A DNA stretch of 64,000 nt from Macrosoma leucophasiata. Taxonomy: Eukaryota > Arthropoda > Insecta > Lepidoptera > Hedylidae. Under the pieces are notes generated by a model. That model was given only the letters and a program-made list of their open reading frames with translations. It ran no database searches and was not told the origin of the DNA. The position numbers were made by a program, and so were the translations under genes. This document shows, in pieces, positions 21,544-32,685 of this stretch (position 1 is the first letter of the stretch; each line of letters opens with the position of its first letter). Location of the stretch: contig JAWQUS010000020.1 in the NCBI GenBank assembly GCA_036365455.1, forward strand, positions 9,087,001 through 9,151,000, in the 5' to 3' direction.

Positions 21544-22004
21544 GATTCTTTTACAATTACGATCATAACCTTAAACTACAGCCTACCGGTCTTATCTAAA
21601 AGTCATGATACGAATTATGCAAATTCGATCCCTTTGGAATTAGGTAAGTAATAGGTAACGAAACTTTCGGATAGATCATTTATTATTACAGTCATCTACC
21701 ACAGGTACTTCAATATCTCGGGTAATATAATATTTCCAGCCACCGTAGCGGACGACTACGTATATCTCAGGAGCTTATGTTTTGGGGAGTCTAAATAATT
21801 CTGACAGTGGATTGATCTCTAACCTACCATTACCCAACCGCAATGGAGCCGTGGTGGGTAATACGTTTGCCCTTTCAATTTGTTTATGAAAACGTTGTAG
21901 TGCGAGAGTTCATTTTAATATTAGCTAGTAATTAGTATTTGTGAATCGAATTATGAATAATGAATTAGTATTTGTGTATTTGTGTGTAATTGTTTTTTCT
22001 TTTT
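21544..22004. other. No gene seen
   Basis: AT-rich; nothing recognised. Confidence 0.45.
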
Positions 22005-22283
22005 CTTTTTATGTAATCGAAGTGGCAAACAAGCATGCAGTTCACATTGATGTTAAGTGATGACTGCAGCCTATAGACACCCACACAAAGACCACGATCG
22101 AAATGCAGATGCGTTACCACTCCTGAGGCCTAAGGTGTTATGCCTCTGTGAAATTACAGGGCCGTACATTACCACCTGACCGGAACACGATAGTGCTGAA
22201 CACTACCATTTAGCGGCAAGTATATTAGGTAATGCGGTGGTGCCTACGCCCGCGAGCTCCGTCACTGGAGCTCTACCACCAGT
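22005..22283 (-). repeat. R290 repeat, near full length
   Basis: Complete from ATGTAATCGAAGTGGC to AGCTCTACCACCAGT, with a small deletion after TATGCCTCTGTG. Very close to the copies at 9223 and 11534. Confidence 0.9.
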
Positions 22284-22395
22284 AAAAAAAATGTGAAGTA
22301 TCTTGCGTTTTTACGCAATAACGAAATGAGTAGACAAAAATTGTAAAGACAGTCAGTGTGTAGGCCCAGAATTAGTTAATGTGCCCAAAGAAAAC

Positions 22396-22732
22396 GTAAT
22401 TCCACATATGCTCCGAAGGGCTGGGAGAGGGAGATGCATGTATTCAAGCATACACCCACGATTCTTTGGTTGCTGAGCGTTTTGGGTCATGTAACTGGTG
22501 ACGAGTCTATTGATATATCTGGGCATTTTATCAAACTCCCAGGATGGCACTGGGAAAGTTATCTTAAACTTAAAACCCTATTGACTTTTTATACTCATTC
22601 TGGATTCACTGATTCTGGAGATAAAGGATGAAACATACGTCTTTATATCAGTTAGTCCCCGACCCAGGGATCTAACACAGGACTGCAGCGTACCAGTAGT
22701 GCTTTGATACCACTAGTGGCCTTAGTAGTCTA
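22396..22732 (-). mobile_element. SINE-B, diverged copy
   Basis: Minus strand: a tRNA-like head with CCACTAGTGGTATCAAAGC, then a degraded box B region (CCTGTGTTAGATCCCTGGG) and GTCGGGGACTA. The body follows, with TAACTTTCCCAGTG, and the tail contains a degraded CCCTTCGGAG. Same order as the copies at 23567 and 58098. The 65-codon frames overlapping it are incidental. Confidence 0.7.
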
Positions 22733-23566
22733 TTATTAAGTTAGTAGTTTAGATATTATTATAAGATTGGGCCTCATTTCACTTGGGTGGAACACTTACA
22801 CATGACCGGCGAATAGGCGGCGGACGTTAAATGTAGCGTATATTACTCGCATTTCTGTCTACACCTTCGAATAATTTCAAGCTTACAAGTATTTAACATC
22901 AATATATTATGTAATATTTACGTTTAAATGTTTAAAAAAATCATAAATTCGAATTAAATATTGTTTGCTTTTTTTACAATGGCGGCTTTAATAATAATGA
23001 ATATTCAAACATGAATACCAAAACCATATCCTATAAATAAATTCTAGGAAAAAATCTACAACACCAACGTCAAACAGCATAGTTTTTCCTCGGCTACAAA
23101 ACTGGTTAAGTAAAATTCCATTTGGAGCGTGGTCTCGGAAATGACGGGGGAGAATTTGCATGGCTGATTGCCGTCCGTTGCTCAATCAAGGATATTTAAC
23201 AAAATTAACTAATTGAGTGAACGTTCCACCGTCCCCTCGCTAACTTGCCAACGTTAAATTGACTCAACAACACAGCTACGTGTATCGGGGGAATCTAATA
23301 AGCTATAATAAGACGATTTTGTGGCCCTCTCTGCTTTTTAATTTCATTAACATTCATCTACTCGTCGGCATCGCAATAATTTGAACACGAAGCACAGCTT
23401 CCAAAACTAATTGTGGAAAGTTTGTAAACAAGTTCACTTGTGAATCATAATTTGCCGACAAGTAAATTGGATATTGTCGGTACAAGTTTTTGCGTAGTTG
23501 TGCGTGAATTTTTCATAGTGTTTATTAATTTTTATACAAACTAAATTATGTTTTATAACGTAGTTG
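22733..23566. other. No gene seen
   Basis: AT-rich; nothing recognised. Confidence 0.45.
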
Positions 23567-23819
23567 TAATCCCCGAAGGGGTAGGCCTGGGTATATACAT
23601 GCATTCAAGCATACATGCAAACAACAGGTTGCGAGCCTGTTGACGTCTTCGGGCACATAACGCCAAGTTACTGGGAAACTTCCAGAAAATGAGAAATTCC
23701 TATAGAACCAGCGATAAATGATTTAACAGCGTTATCTAAGATAGCCTTCGACCCAGGAATCAAACCCAGGATCCCGACGTAGCTCTACTAACACGATGCC
23801 TGCTACCACTAGGCTATTG
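23567..23819 (-). mobile_element. SINE-B copy
   Basis: The plus strand starts GTAATCCCCGAAGGGGTAGG and ends CTGCTACCACTAGG. On the minus strand the head gives box A (TAGCCTAGTGG) and box B (GGTTTGATTCC), followed by the GGAAGTTTCCCAGTAAC body. This is a tRNA-derived SINE of the general type common in noctuid-like moths (inference from memory). Confidence 0.75.
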
Positions 23820-24896
23820 TTTATTGATTAATGTAATAGCAAATAAGTCTGTTATGTTGATCGTAGACGACTATTAGATTTGGAAGATATTTACCAAGAT
23901 ATGTAGAAAATTACATTGTCTACATTGGCAATTAAATCATGTAACTGTCTACATTGGTAATAAAATAAATTGACAATGCAATTGACTTCTGACGGTAAAA
24001 GGATTTTTTGATACTGGAGCGTTCATTGTGTGTTCATTTGAATACGCTCACAGAAAGACTTATGCCACTAAATGAGATCCTGTATGGGACCGAAACAGTT
24101 GTGTGAAAGCGCTGTAAAATTAAATGGGATCACAAAATAGTTACAGTCTAATAGATACACAGCAAATGTATTCTAATTCATTAACAAGTGTAGGTACTAC
24201 TGATTAGTTATCTACATTATATTGCAGACAATCAACAAACTAAAGAACACTTTCAACAAAAAAATATCAAAATAAAATTAACAAATCTTATTTATTCCTA
24301 CACCTAGCTTAAGAATTAATTCAAACGTGTAGCAGTACTAGCAGTTGTTGTTTTCAACATTTCATTAAGAAATTCAAATACAAACTACAATCTATAATAC
24401 AAAAGCTTTCAGCAATACAGCAAGTTGTGAAATTGCTGTAGCTTTATTCTATTTCAAATAGTTTATAGAATTAAGATACTTGATGTGAATGAACTTCAAA
24501 ATTTTGAACATTTATAACCTGCTCCGAAAGTTCACTGTTATTTGGAAGTTAGAACATATATTTGTAAATATTACACCCGTCGATAATTGAAATCTAGTTA
24601 GACTTAAGATAATTAATTATTCGGTACATAGTTCATTATATTTCAGATAATACATTATTATGTAGATACATATTTCAAATGGTAAGCAGCAGATAGCAGA
24701 TCTAAGAATTTGACATTAATAGCAATTTAAAAAACTACGCTTTAGTTATTTTGAAAAAAGGTCTTGACACATATTGAAATTTAAAGAAAACAAAGAGATT
24801 TGTATAGTTACCTAACTTTTTCTTTTAGAGTTATGAAACTAAATATCAATAAACTGGTTAAGTTAATAAATTATATTTTTAATGATCACAAATTTA
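23820..24896. other. No gene seen
   Basis: AT-rich, ~1.1 kb. Contains a short near-duplicate, TACATTGGCAATTAAATCATG / TACATTGGTAATAAAAT, around 23920-23970; otherwise nothing recognised. Confidence 0.4.
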
Positions 24897-25183
24897 ACAT
24901 CATCACTCCGGCCGAAAGACGTTTACAGCTGGACAAAGCCTTCTCCAAAGACGCCCACAAAAGTATTGTGCGTCATATGACATAATCGCCGTGCTTAGCG
25001 CTTCAGTGGCGGTAGTTTTATCGCGGGACGCTGTTGCCCATCCCGCGTTGTTATTTTTACTACCGCCCCATTGGATAGGTTTGACCGCATTGGTTTGACA
25101 GTAGTGCAAGAATTGTTTTCCAGTAGAAGAAAATTCTTCCGCTAGTGGGCAGTGGGGTCATCACTTCCCGACGCCAGCATAAA
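24897..25183 (+). repeat. Family C repeat, near complete
   Basis: Starts ACATCATCACTCCGGCCGAA and contains AGACGTTTACAGCTGGACAA, GGCGGTAGTTTTATCGC, GTTGCCCATCCCGCG and CTTCCGCTAGTGGGCAGTG. The CCGGCCGAAAGACGT start is a widespread lepidopteran repeat signature. The 61-codon plus and 68-codon minus frames here are incidental. Confidence 0.75.
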
Positions 25184-26054
25184 TTATAGCCACTCAATGA
25201 GCAGAGTTTCAACTGAAAGCTGCTACTGTTAATTCGTAGATATTATTTGTTTCAGGTGTTTGCTTGATTGTATATTTTTAAAATTTGTCTCTAGAAGAGC
25301 AACTTCACTATCAAAACACAAAGAAAAAAGAATATAGATACATGTACTAAGACGGTACGAAGTTTGTATGAAGTAAAGGGATATTGTGAACGCACAACAT
25401 CAAAACTTTTCTGGAACATACGCGTGTACAAATACGAATCATGTCATTAATAATATTTGCAGAATTATCCATTCAAATTTTCTATTGGAAAATAATGAAT
25501 ACATCATTCTGTCTAAAATATTTCGTCTCCGAATAATTTCGAGCGACGATGGTTGCAAAATTATACGAAAATCTTTAAATTGTACCGTTCAAACTTGCAG
25601 TTCGACTATCATTATTCGTTTTAATACCACCCGACGGGAACCCCTTTTCATTAATTACAAACTTCATCGTGACGCCGTTGAATTCCTAAAGCAGCATAAT
25701 AGAGTGCTATAAATTTGCTTATCTGCATCGTATCAGATATTTTATTGTAACAAAAGTTTAGGTTGGTTGCGACATTGGTTGCTTATTGTATTGTTTACTT
25801 TGTTGCTTTCATTCCATAATTATAAAGTCGCCACTTGATTTTAACTCTGCTGAATCTTCTTGTTTTTGTTTTCAATTTTGGAATGTAAAGATTTGAAATT
25901 GCTCATTGTTCAGCGTGGAATTCGTTTGCAATTATTTCAATTTTAACGTGCGTTTATTAATCAAAAAGATGCTGTACAAGTTTTTTATGTTTAAACAATA
26001 GCCCGCATATTACAGATCAGTGATATCTCCAACCTATGAATATTGACAGTCAGA
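25184..26054. other. No gene seen
   Basis: AT-rich. A 108-codon frame at 25386-25712 has no recognisable motif or codon-use signal. Confidence 0.4.
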
Positions 26055-26155
26055 AGCTCTGATTTTTATTTTAAGTCCTTGAAGTGGCAATCAAGTATTT
26101 AGGACACATCGATGGCATGTCAATACCGCAGCCGATAACACATACAAAGATTCGT
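26055..26155 (-). repeat. R290 3' fragment, very diverged
   Basis: CTTGAAGTGGCAATCAAG, ACATCGATGGCATGTC and CCGCAGCCGATA...ACATACAAAGATTC follow the R290 order with many changes. Confidence 0.4.
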
Positions 26156-26587
26156 TCTTTATTTATAATGTCTCGTTATTTCGATTTGTTGTCTTTAAGA
26201 GCCATATAGACGGAGAGAGTTTCTCGTACGTTTTGGTTCGAGAAATCGTACGCAACTATCACAAGCAATAATCGCCGTAACAAAACCGTATCAAAATGTT
26301 TACATACAGACAAGAACTAAAATCTCGCCTATGATTATGTCATACAAGATTCCCTAGGACATATCGCCAGGCGATAATTGTCTATGTTTGTTTACACGAC
26401 GAAATTATCGTAAGCAGATTCTTGCTTGACAGAATCTCGGCTTGTATAAACGCAATCTCGTATGACATATTTTCAAGTTCATACGAGTATTGTACAAATC
26501 AGTTTGATTTGTTTTCAGTGCGACATTTGTCATTCGAGTTTAGTTATTAGCATATTGTTCGTACGTAAAAATATCTCAAAATCCTAT

Positions 26588-26827
26588 AAATTTGGAACTG
26601 CCGATAACATTAAGTTCATTGAACTTATTAAAAGTTATGAGTGTTTGTGGAACACGTAGAATGATAATTACAAAAATCGTGATGCGAGAAATGCAGCTCT
26701 GAGTGATTCCGCCAAACAATTGTGTGTTGAGGAATTTGTTTCTAAAGAAATTACTGGCAAAATGAAAAACATGCGAAGTCAATATTTACAAGAAAGAAAA
26801 AAAGTGAAATTCATGACATATTTTTGA
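26588..26827 (+). pseudogene. MADF-domain protein remnant of Harbinger element
   Basis: The frame reads KFIELIKSYECLWNT, a TAG stop at 26657-26659, then continues in frame with NDNYKNRDARNAA, VEEFVSKEITGKMKNMRSQY and LQERKK, ending TGA at 26825-26827. This matches the MADF (Adf-1-type Myb/SANT-like DNA-binding) pattern: an initial I-x-L-I helix, the CLW motif, DYKNR..R..A, then K.K..R..Y..E. The single internal stop, and the lack of sequence beyond the domain, make it a pseudogene. In intact Harbinger elements the partner protein binds DNA and helps the transposase. Confidence 0.7.
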
Positions 26828-26878
26828 ATGCCTCTTAGAAAAAAAGTGAAATTCATAACATATTTTTGAATGCCTCTT
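26795..26878. repeat. 42-bp tandem duplication
   Basis: 26795-26836 and 26837-26878 are identical but for one base (CATGACAT / CATAACAT). It sits where the MADF and transposase remnants meet and covers the deletion junction. Confidence 0.9.
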
Positions 26879-27056
26879 CATCTTTCAATTGTAATTCAAG
26901 GCACAGCGTGTTAGATGCTTCCAAATCTTTTCTTCTCGCTATCCATTTTTTAACCCAACACCTTTTCTTCTTTTTCCGTTTAATCAATTCTTGTCTTAGA
27001 AGCGCAGATATAATTAAAACACCCTCGCGCACTGCACTCATGGCAGCAACTGGCAT
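26853..27056 (-). pseudogene. Harbinger transposase N-terminal remnant
   Basis: A 67-codon minus frame containing KKKKRCWVKKWIARRKDLEA, then LCLELQLKDEEAFKNML. The basic stretch, W-V-x-x-W/I-x-x-R, and an acidic L..EDEE.F.N segment match the N-terminus of PIF/Harbinger transposases (DDE_Tnp_4 type). The frame stops right after FKNML at the tandem duplication. The DDE catalytic domain (normally ~250-300 residues) is absent, so it cannot be active. Confidence 0.65.
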
Positions 27057-27459
27057 AAAATCTCGAAATACGATTATTGCTTTGACATTTTGTTTACACG
27101 GACACGATAATTTTCCGTTGCGAGGCGATCATCGCCCAAAGCATCGAGCGAAAAGAGCGAGTGTTTAGACAAAAAAAATATTTATATTCCTTTGATAATC
27201 GTATCTTCGAGACGAGAAACTCTCCGTCTAAATGGTTCTTTATTATGCGTTTATATACAAATTGCATCTAGGCAAAAAAATACAGGGCCTTACCATAAAG
27301 TGGTAAAAAATCGATAACGCAGTAATGATTACGCTTTCCAAAGATGACACCCTGACATAATATATTAAACCAAAATACTACAAATAAGCTACAAAATTAA
27401 AAATTACCTAATGCAGTGGCGTCTTTGAGATCCCTGTCAACAGTACGTCAAACTTTTTA

Positions 27460-27634
27460 CAGTACTCAACAATTAATTTTGCACATCGAGCCTGCGAAAG
27501 AGACAATCGGCTCGTTTCGACCTGGTAGAGCGTTATCTCTGTTGCACACTGCCTACACAAGCACTGACAGTCCGGTGAGTCCGGTATTGGTCAAAACTCG
27601 ATGAAAATGGTTGACAGACGTCAAATTTTTGCGT
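27460..27634. mobile_element. MITE-A, truncated copy
   Basis: Starts CAGTACTCAACAATTAAT right after a TA, then GCACATCGAGCCTGCGAAAG, GTAGAGCGTTATCTCTG, GTCCGGTATTGGTCAAAAC, ending near GACGTCAAATTT. The second arm is lost. Confidence 0.7.
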
Positions 27635-29409
27635 TTAAGGTGTGCGCTGACTGACGTATTTGAGTAGTACGCCTGTGGCTAACGCGTTTATTGTTAAAAG
27701 TTTTTCAGTTTTACCATTTAGCGGTAGAATTTTTTATGTTTTTTTGAGGTAAAATATTTATTTATTTTTTAACTGTTTACTGTCTCACAATACAAAAGGC
27801 GAGCTCAAGGCTTAAAGCGCTCTCTACCAGCTAAACTATGCGCAGTTGGTATAGACAGGTAAATTGGCGGTATGACACAGTAAATATGTGAAAATATAGA
27901 TCTAAAAACGATAAATATACTAATATAACTACTTACTATAACTATAGAAATATGAAGAATTATTTTACTTACTAGAGATAGACATGATAAATACTAAAAC
28001 AAATAGTTATATATATTTCTTTAAATGAAATAGTTATAATTAAGTTCTTTATTATCGATGTTTTACTTTAATATTTACGATTACTCTATATAAATTGCAA
28101 GTTTATCAAACTCAAGTTTCTCCGCGCACGTAGGTACTGTACTAGGTAAAGTACTGCAAAGTTTATACACTATACTACACTAGACTATTGTTTGTAACCG
28201 ATCAACATTATTATGATGCTAAACAATTACTAATATAAGTAGGTACTTAATTTTAAGACTTGTTCGACTTTGAAACTGAAGAGGCTACCATAAGAATTGC
28301 ATTTAAAAATGGTCCCGCACCATAGTTTTATTTCATAGATAAGTGTAATGGTATAAAATGTTTAATTATTAATTGCTTCCTTTTATAGTTGATAATTACG
28401 TAAAACGACAGGAGCATGTAATGTAGATTTATGATGATAAAAATATCTCCATATCAAATCCTAGCCAGTTTTGCCTTGCGGGCAAAATGTTAAGCATAAA
28501 ATATCTTCATTCCACGGTACATAACATCACCCTGATGTTAATTAGTAGTTAAGGTCCCCTGTCCAAGCTGCACGAGAGGTCCATTAATTTGAAAAATTGC
28601 TCCAGGACAACACATAATTACTTAATGTCTTTTAATGATGGATAGCACGTTTGTATTTTTACGGTCACATAGAAACATAGTAAACTGTTAAGTACTTTAT
28701 TACTGAGTTTGTTGACTAGGGTCCCGTTCTTTCTATGAGGATTGTTTGTTTTATAAAATACATGGTTTTGTATGTATAAATTTAAATTGTTTAGTCACTA
28801 TCCAAATTTTAAGGAATTATTTTTATACATCATTATAAACAACTTTTGTCTTGGGGTTAACCCTAAAATGCCAAAAAAATCAGCTGCTTTATACATTTTA
28901 GCGCTCGATGAACATTTTATAGCTACAGCTATCATGTGTATGTAGAAGATTTTTGTTTCGCATTTCAGAATTTGCCCCATAATAAAACTTGTTCATAAGG
29001 AATAAATTGACCCCTTTAAATTTGGATACTGACTAAAAATACCCAATTCCTGCATAAGGTAGAAATAGAGTACACTTCTACTATACGTATTCAGTGTTTC
29101 AAACTCTACATTCATACACTTCTACTATACGTATTCAGTGTTTGTAAAGGGTTAAGTGAACGCCGATTTCAAAGATTCTTGATGCCACTATGACATGCTA
29201 TGACCTATTTTGGTGAAGGTTACTCGGTCACGGCAATTATGTACGTTCCCATAGTTTGTCCGCTATTGCCAATCACACATTTGTCCTTTTTTTCCAATGG
29301 TTGAAAAGAGTTCCTTTTTTTGAAAAAAAGGTTATATTTTCGAGTGTTTCATTTTACATTAAAATTTCCATTTTTTTTCTTCAATATTCAGGTTTTTATG
29401 ACTAAATTT
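27635..29409. other. Long stretch without genes
   Basis: About 1.8 kb of AT-rich sequence. The only structure I see is the direct repeat at 29072-29143. No open frame or RNA gene is convincing. Confidence 0.45.
29072..29143. repeat. 28-bp direct repeat
   Basis: ACACTTCTACTATACGTATT plus CAGTGTTT occurs identically at 29072-29099 and 29116-29143. Confidence 0.85.
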
Positions 29410-29645
29410 TTTTAATGATTTGTTACTGCAGCCTACAGACATTTACAGAAATCACAATGACAAAAATGTAGATGCGTTGCCACCCCTGAGGCCTTGGTTG
29501 TTATGCCTCTATGATAATTATTACAGGGCCAACGATAACAATCTAACCGGAATACGATAGTGCTGAATACTATAATTTGGCGGCAGATAGATTAAATAGA
29601 AGGTGCCTACGCCTTCGAACTCTGGCACTGGAGCTCTATCACCAT
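29410..29645 (-). repeat. R290 repeat, older subfamily
   Basis: TACTGCAGCCTACAGACATT, GATGCGTTGCCACCCCTGAG, TTGGCGGCAGATAGATTA and GGAGCTCTATCACCATT. The tail end is missing. Confidence 0.8.
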
Positions 29646-31277
29646 TAAATCTGCATTCCACGACCGACAAAAAGATTAATGGATTTTGTTTTGATGAATT
29701 TTTGATGACATAGGATAGATGGGATTACTTTGACAAAAACTAGTGGCAAAGTACTGATTTTGTATCTGGCGATATATTCGAGTTCCAAATCAATATGAAG
29801 ATGTACTGCAATAACGATGCGATCGCCGATAAATAAGTTTGACGAGCGATTGCCTTCAATGTGAACGGTCGGTGAACAATCCAACTGATTGCGAAATCAG
29901 TGCAGCGCTGTTCTCGTGCACATTTGCTGATTGTTTAGTCAGAAATAGGTCGAGTGGCAGACGTTTCCACAAGTTGTACATACATAGAGGTTAGGAAGGA
30001 ATGACTTGGTTGTTGTTAAGGGAATCAATTACTGTATCATTAAATGTTTATAAATGTTATTTTTGTGCCAAGTTCTTTAGTTGAATATGCAAAAACTTTT
30101 GGAAAAACCTCGTGAACCTCTTCCATGCTTCATTTGGTCAAGACGTAACTGTCGTCAATTTGTACTAAAATTTTCTTATTTTATGGTTATATTAGCGGAT
30201 GACTGTAGATATATTCACTTATGATCAATAAGATCCAAGATATTCTTTACTGATTCTGGACAACTACTGAAGTCATACATTAGCAAGATTCCTAATTTTG
30301 TTAATTATAATATTTCTATCTATAATATACTGCACGGGTAAATAAGAATTACAGAGGCTTTTAATTAGCGATAGAAATTATACGACGATACATTTAGAAC
30401 TGTAGACCATCAAAGTACTAAAGTATGAATGGTTTAGAGAGAAAATATACGCTACCTTTTATCTTGTATTGTAGGTATTACTCCCATTATTTACGCAGCC
30501 TAGTGCGGGCATAATACAAACAAGTGTATCGCACCATTTCCCTAACGCCCCTACCTCAAGTCCTCGGAATGTTATCAAGAATATCACGTCCAATTTAATG
30601 AAACCGCGGCTCCCTAATTTCACGTTACAACGAAAGCGCACCGAGTACAAAGCTCTAGGTAGTTATAACTTTGTCGTTATCTACGGTATTTCCGCAATTA
30701 ATCCTATCTCGACGATAAGGCTGTTTCAAGTTAAGGGCCAGCCGCTTGGGATCTAAGCAATCTTCACGGGTGACTTGTCAAAGTGAGAAAGGGTCAAAAG
30801 CTCAAGAGACTTTCAACAATGCTTGTTATCTTAGAAGTAAGCTAAGAACATACCTAATGATATCATTTTAAGTAAATACGTGAATACAAAGAAAATGTTT
30901 AGATACGAGTGGCAAATTCTCAGAATATGGGAGATTTGTTCGTTTATGTGAATCCTTATCTTAAACGAAGAACTGACCTAATCTATTAAGACGAGGCGAC
31001 CTGATTGCGTTTGATCTCGTTCCGTGGATCAACACCAACTTACCAACTACAATATTTGCTGTTTACGTAAAAATATGTGTGTGATAAAGTGTAATAACGC
31101 TCCATGTTGCTAAGAAATTGGGTTAAAGGTTTTTCTTATTTAGGCAGAAAAACTAGATCACTCGGGATTTTTAAGTATATAAGGCAAATTATTGCATAAT
31201 ATACTACAAATGACTATTACATTTGTGGTTTGTGTTTATGTTGAAGATGAGTTATCATAATTTGTTAAAATTCACAG
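29646..31277. other. Long stretch without genes
   Basis: About 1.6 kb. 30745-30830 weakly resembles 3374-3460. Frames of 60-80 codons do not look coding. Confidence 0.45.
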
Positions 31278-31365
31278 GAGATCCAGTGATTGAGCTCGAG
31301 TACCTGCCGCTAAATGGCACATAATAGTCAGCGTCCACGTTCCAGTTGGATGATAATGCATTTAT
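31278..31365 (+). repeat. R290 fragment, degraded
   Basis: AGATCCAGTGATTGAGCTCG, CTGCCGCTAAATGG and GTTCCAGTTGGATGATAATG follow the R290 order with deletions. Confidence 0.5.
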
Positions 31366-31436
31366 TACCGTTTAATTTCTGGTACAGAAACAAACGTTTA
31401 TTTGGTAATGTTCTATGGTGTATTTTAGCTATGTAA

Positions 31437-31681
31437 TTTTTTTATATGTAATAAAAGTGGCAAACAAGCATGCAGTTCACATTGATATTAAGTGATGACT
31501 ACAGCCTATAGACATCCACACAATGACCAGACGTCAAAATGCAGATGCGTAGCCACTCCTTAGGCTTAACGTGTTGTGGCTTACGGTGTAGTGCTGAACA
31601 CTACCATTTAGCGGCAAGTATATTAGGTAATGCGGTGGTGCCTACGTCCGCGAGCTCCGCCACTGCAGCTCTATCACCAGT
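31437..31681 (-). repeat. R290 repeat with internal deletion
   Basis: T-run, ATGTAATAAAAGTGGC, then the standard order to GCAGCTCTATCACCAGT. About 45 bp in the middle (CGGAAATTACAGGGCC region) is missing. Confidence 0.85.
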
Positions 31682-31779
31682 GAATTATAATTATGTATTA
31701 GTAGACACAATGTAAAGTCTTGAGAATATACAGTAATGTACATTCAATGTCAAGTGACCATAGTCAATATAGTCAAGGT

Positions 31780-31950
31780 GGCCTTTGCATACCGGGCCCC
31801 AGCTTAATCGGTTCCCCCACGGGTCTGACTTGCGGGCAGTGTTGCCAATTCTACGGTAATCACCGTGATCTACCCACGGGACCACAGTCCAGTCTTAGGA
31901 CCCGGGCGCTTGAGGAGCCACCGATCCCCTCGCGCCTTTCCGGATTGGAC
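31780..31950 (+). pseudogene. Probable LINE gag (zinc-knuckle) remnant
   Basis: A GC-rich patch whose plus frame has CGQCCQFYGNH followed by RTRALEEPPIP. This recalls the C-x2-C-x4-H zinc-knuckle (…GQCHRCQxYGH…) and the downstream EEPP segment of jockey-type gag proteins, with residues lost. The surrounding 103-codon frame is otherwise not recognisable. Confidence 0.4.
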
Positions 31951-32685
31951 TATTCTTGTGTAAGAATAACCTGTACCAATTTCTGTTTAATAAGGGTTCC
32001 ACAGCCACATAACGTTCCATGCAGGAAGTGAAACTTGTGGGGTTATGTGTAAGTAAGTGGCTGCCCATTGAAATGCGTAGGTATGTGTTTCTAAACGAGC
32101 ACGAGCATAGATTAGCGCCGTAATACCGCAAAAAATCGTTCATACCAGCCACATACCGTTCCGGTTCCATGCAGGATGTAACATTCATACGAGTGTAGGT
32201 ACTGTTTAGCGCAGCGATACTGCAAAAAAGCATTACCCGCAGATTTAAATGCGCGTGTGTAAGAAGGGTTAAGCATCCAATGGAATAACTTTCACTTCAA
32301 CTAAGTTCCCTAAATCGAGCCTAAACACGTGTGAAGTGTGCGTGGTAAAATAAACTGACACATCACCCAAAGTTAATATGCTCGAAGCGGAGTTCAATAA
32401 AACGATTCGTGCCCGTGACGGATGTCGACAGGGGTTGCGAACATTTGCTTTTATTTCGTCGTGCAACTCGTTTAGCACATGCCGACTGACAATCAATCTC
32501 AGTCAATATATAGGACAAAGGATCGTTGTTTCTCTGTTGTTGCCTAATGAATTTTTCAGTGACATTTCATTCGATACACCCGGTATGCACAAGTATCAGC
32601 TGGGATATCACCTACGAATAATTATGTATATATTATAATTATAAATGTAATTCTCTTTAATCATCGCTTCGATTTTGGTTCTGTT
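31951..32685. other. Local duplication and unassigned sequence
   Basis: About 32001-32130 and 32143-32235 share CCACATA-CGTTCCATGCAGGA and TTAGCGC-GCGATACTGCAAAAA motifs, an old direct duplication. 32269-32496 has a 75-codon minus frame without a recognisable domain. Confidence 0.4.

Larger units (their letters stand above)
26208..27229. mobile_element. PIF/Harbinger-like element, internally deleted
   Basis: The ends are inverted: AGACGGAGAGAGTTTCTCGT at left and GACGAGAAACTCTCCGTCT at right. Between them are two diverging coding remnants, a MADF-domain pseudogene on plus (26588-26827) and a transposase N-terminus on minus (26853-27056). Two-gene coding (a Myb/SANT/MADF-type protein plus a DDE transposase) is characteristic of PIF/Harbinger transposons. 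The catalytic part of the transposase is missing, so this is a ~1-kb deletion derivative. I could not read a clean 3-bp target duplication. Confidence 0.7.

Noticed and set aside
25386..25712. 108-codon plus frame
   Set aside because: AT-rich composition and no motif; not supported as a gene.
32269..32496. 75-codon minus frame in locally less AT-rich DNA
   Set aside because: Looks slightly more protein-like than its neighbours, but no domain, splice context or homology I can name.
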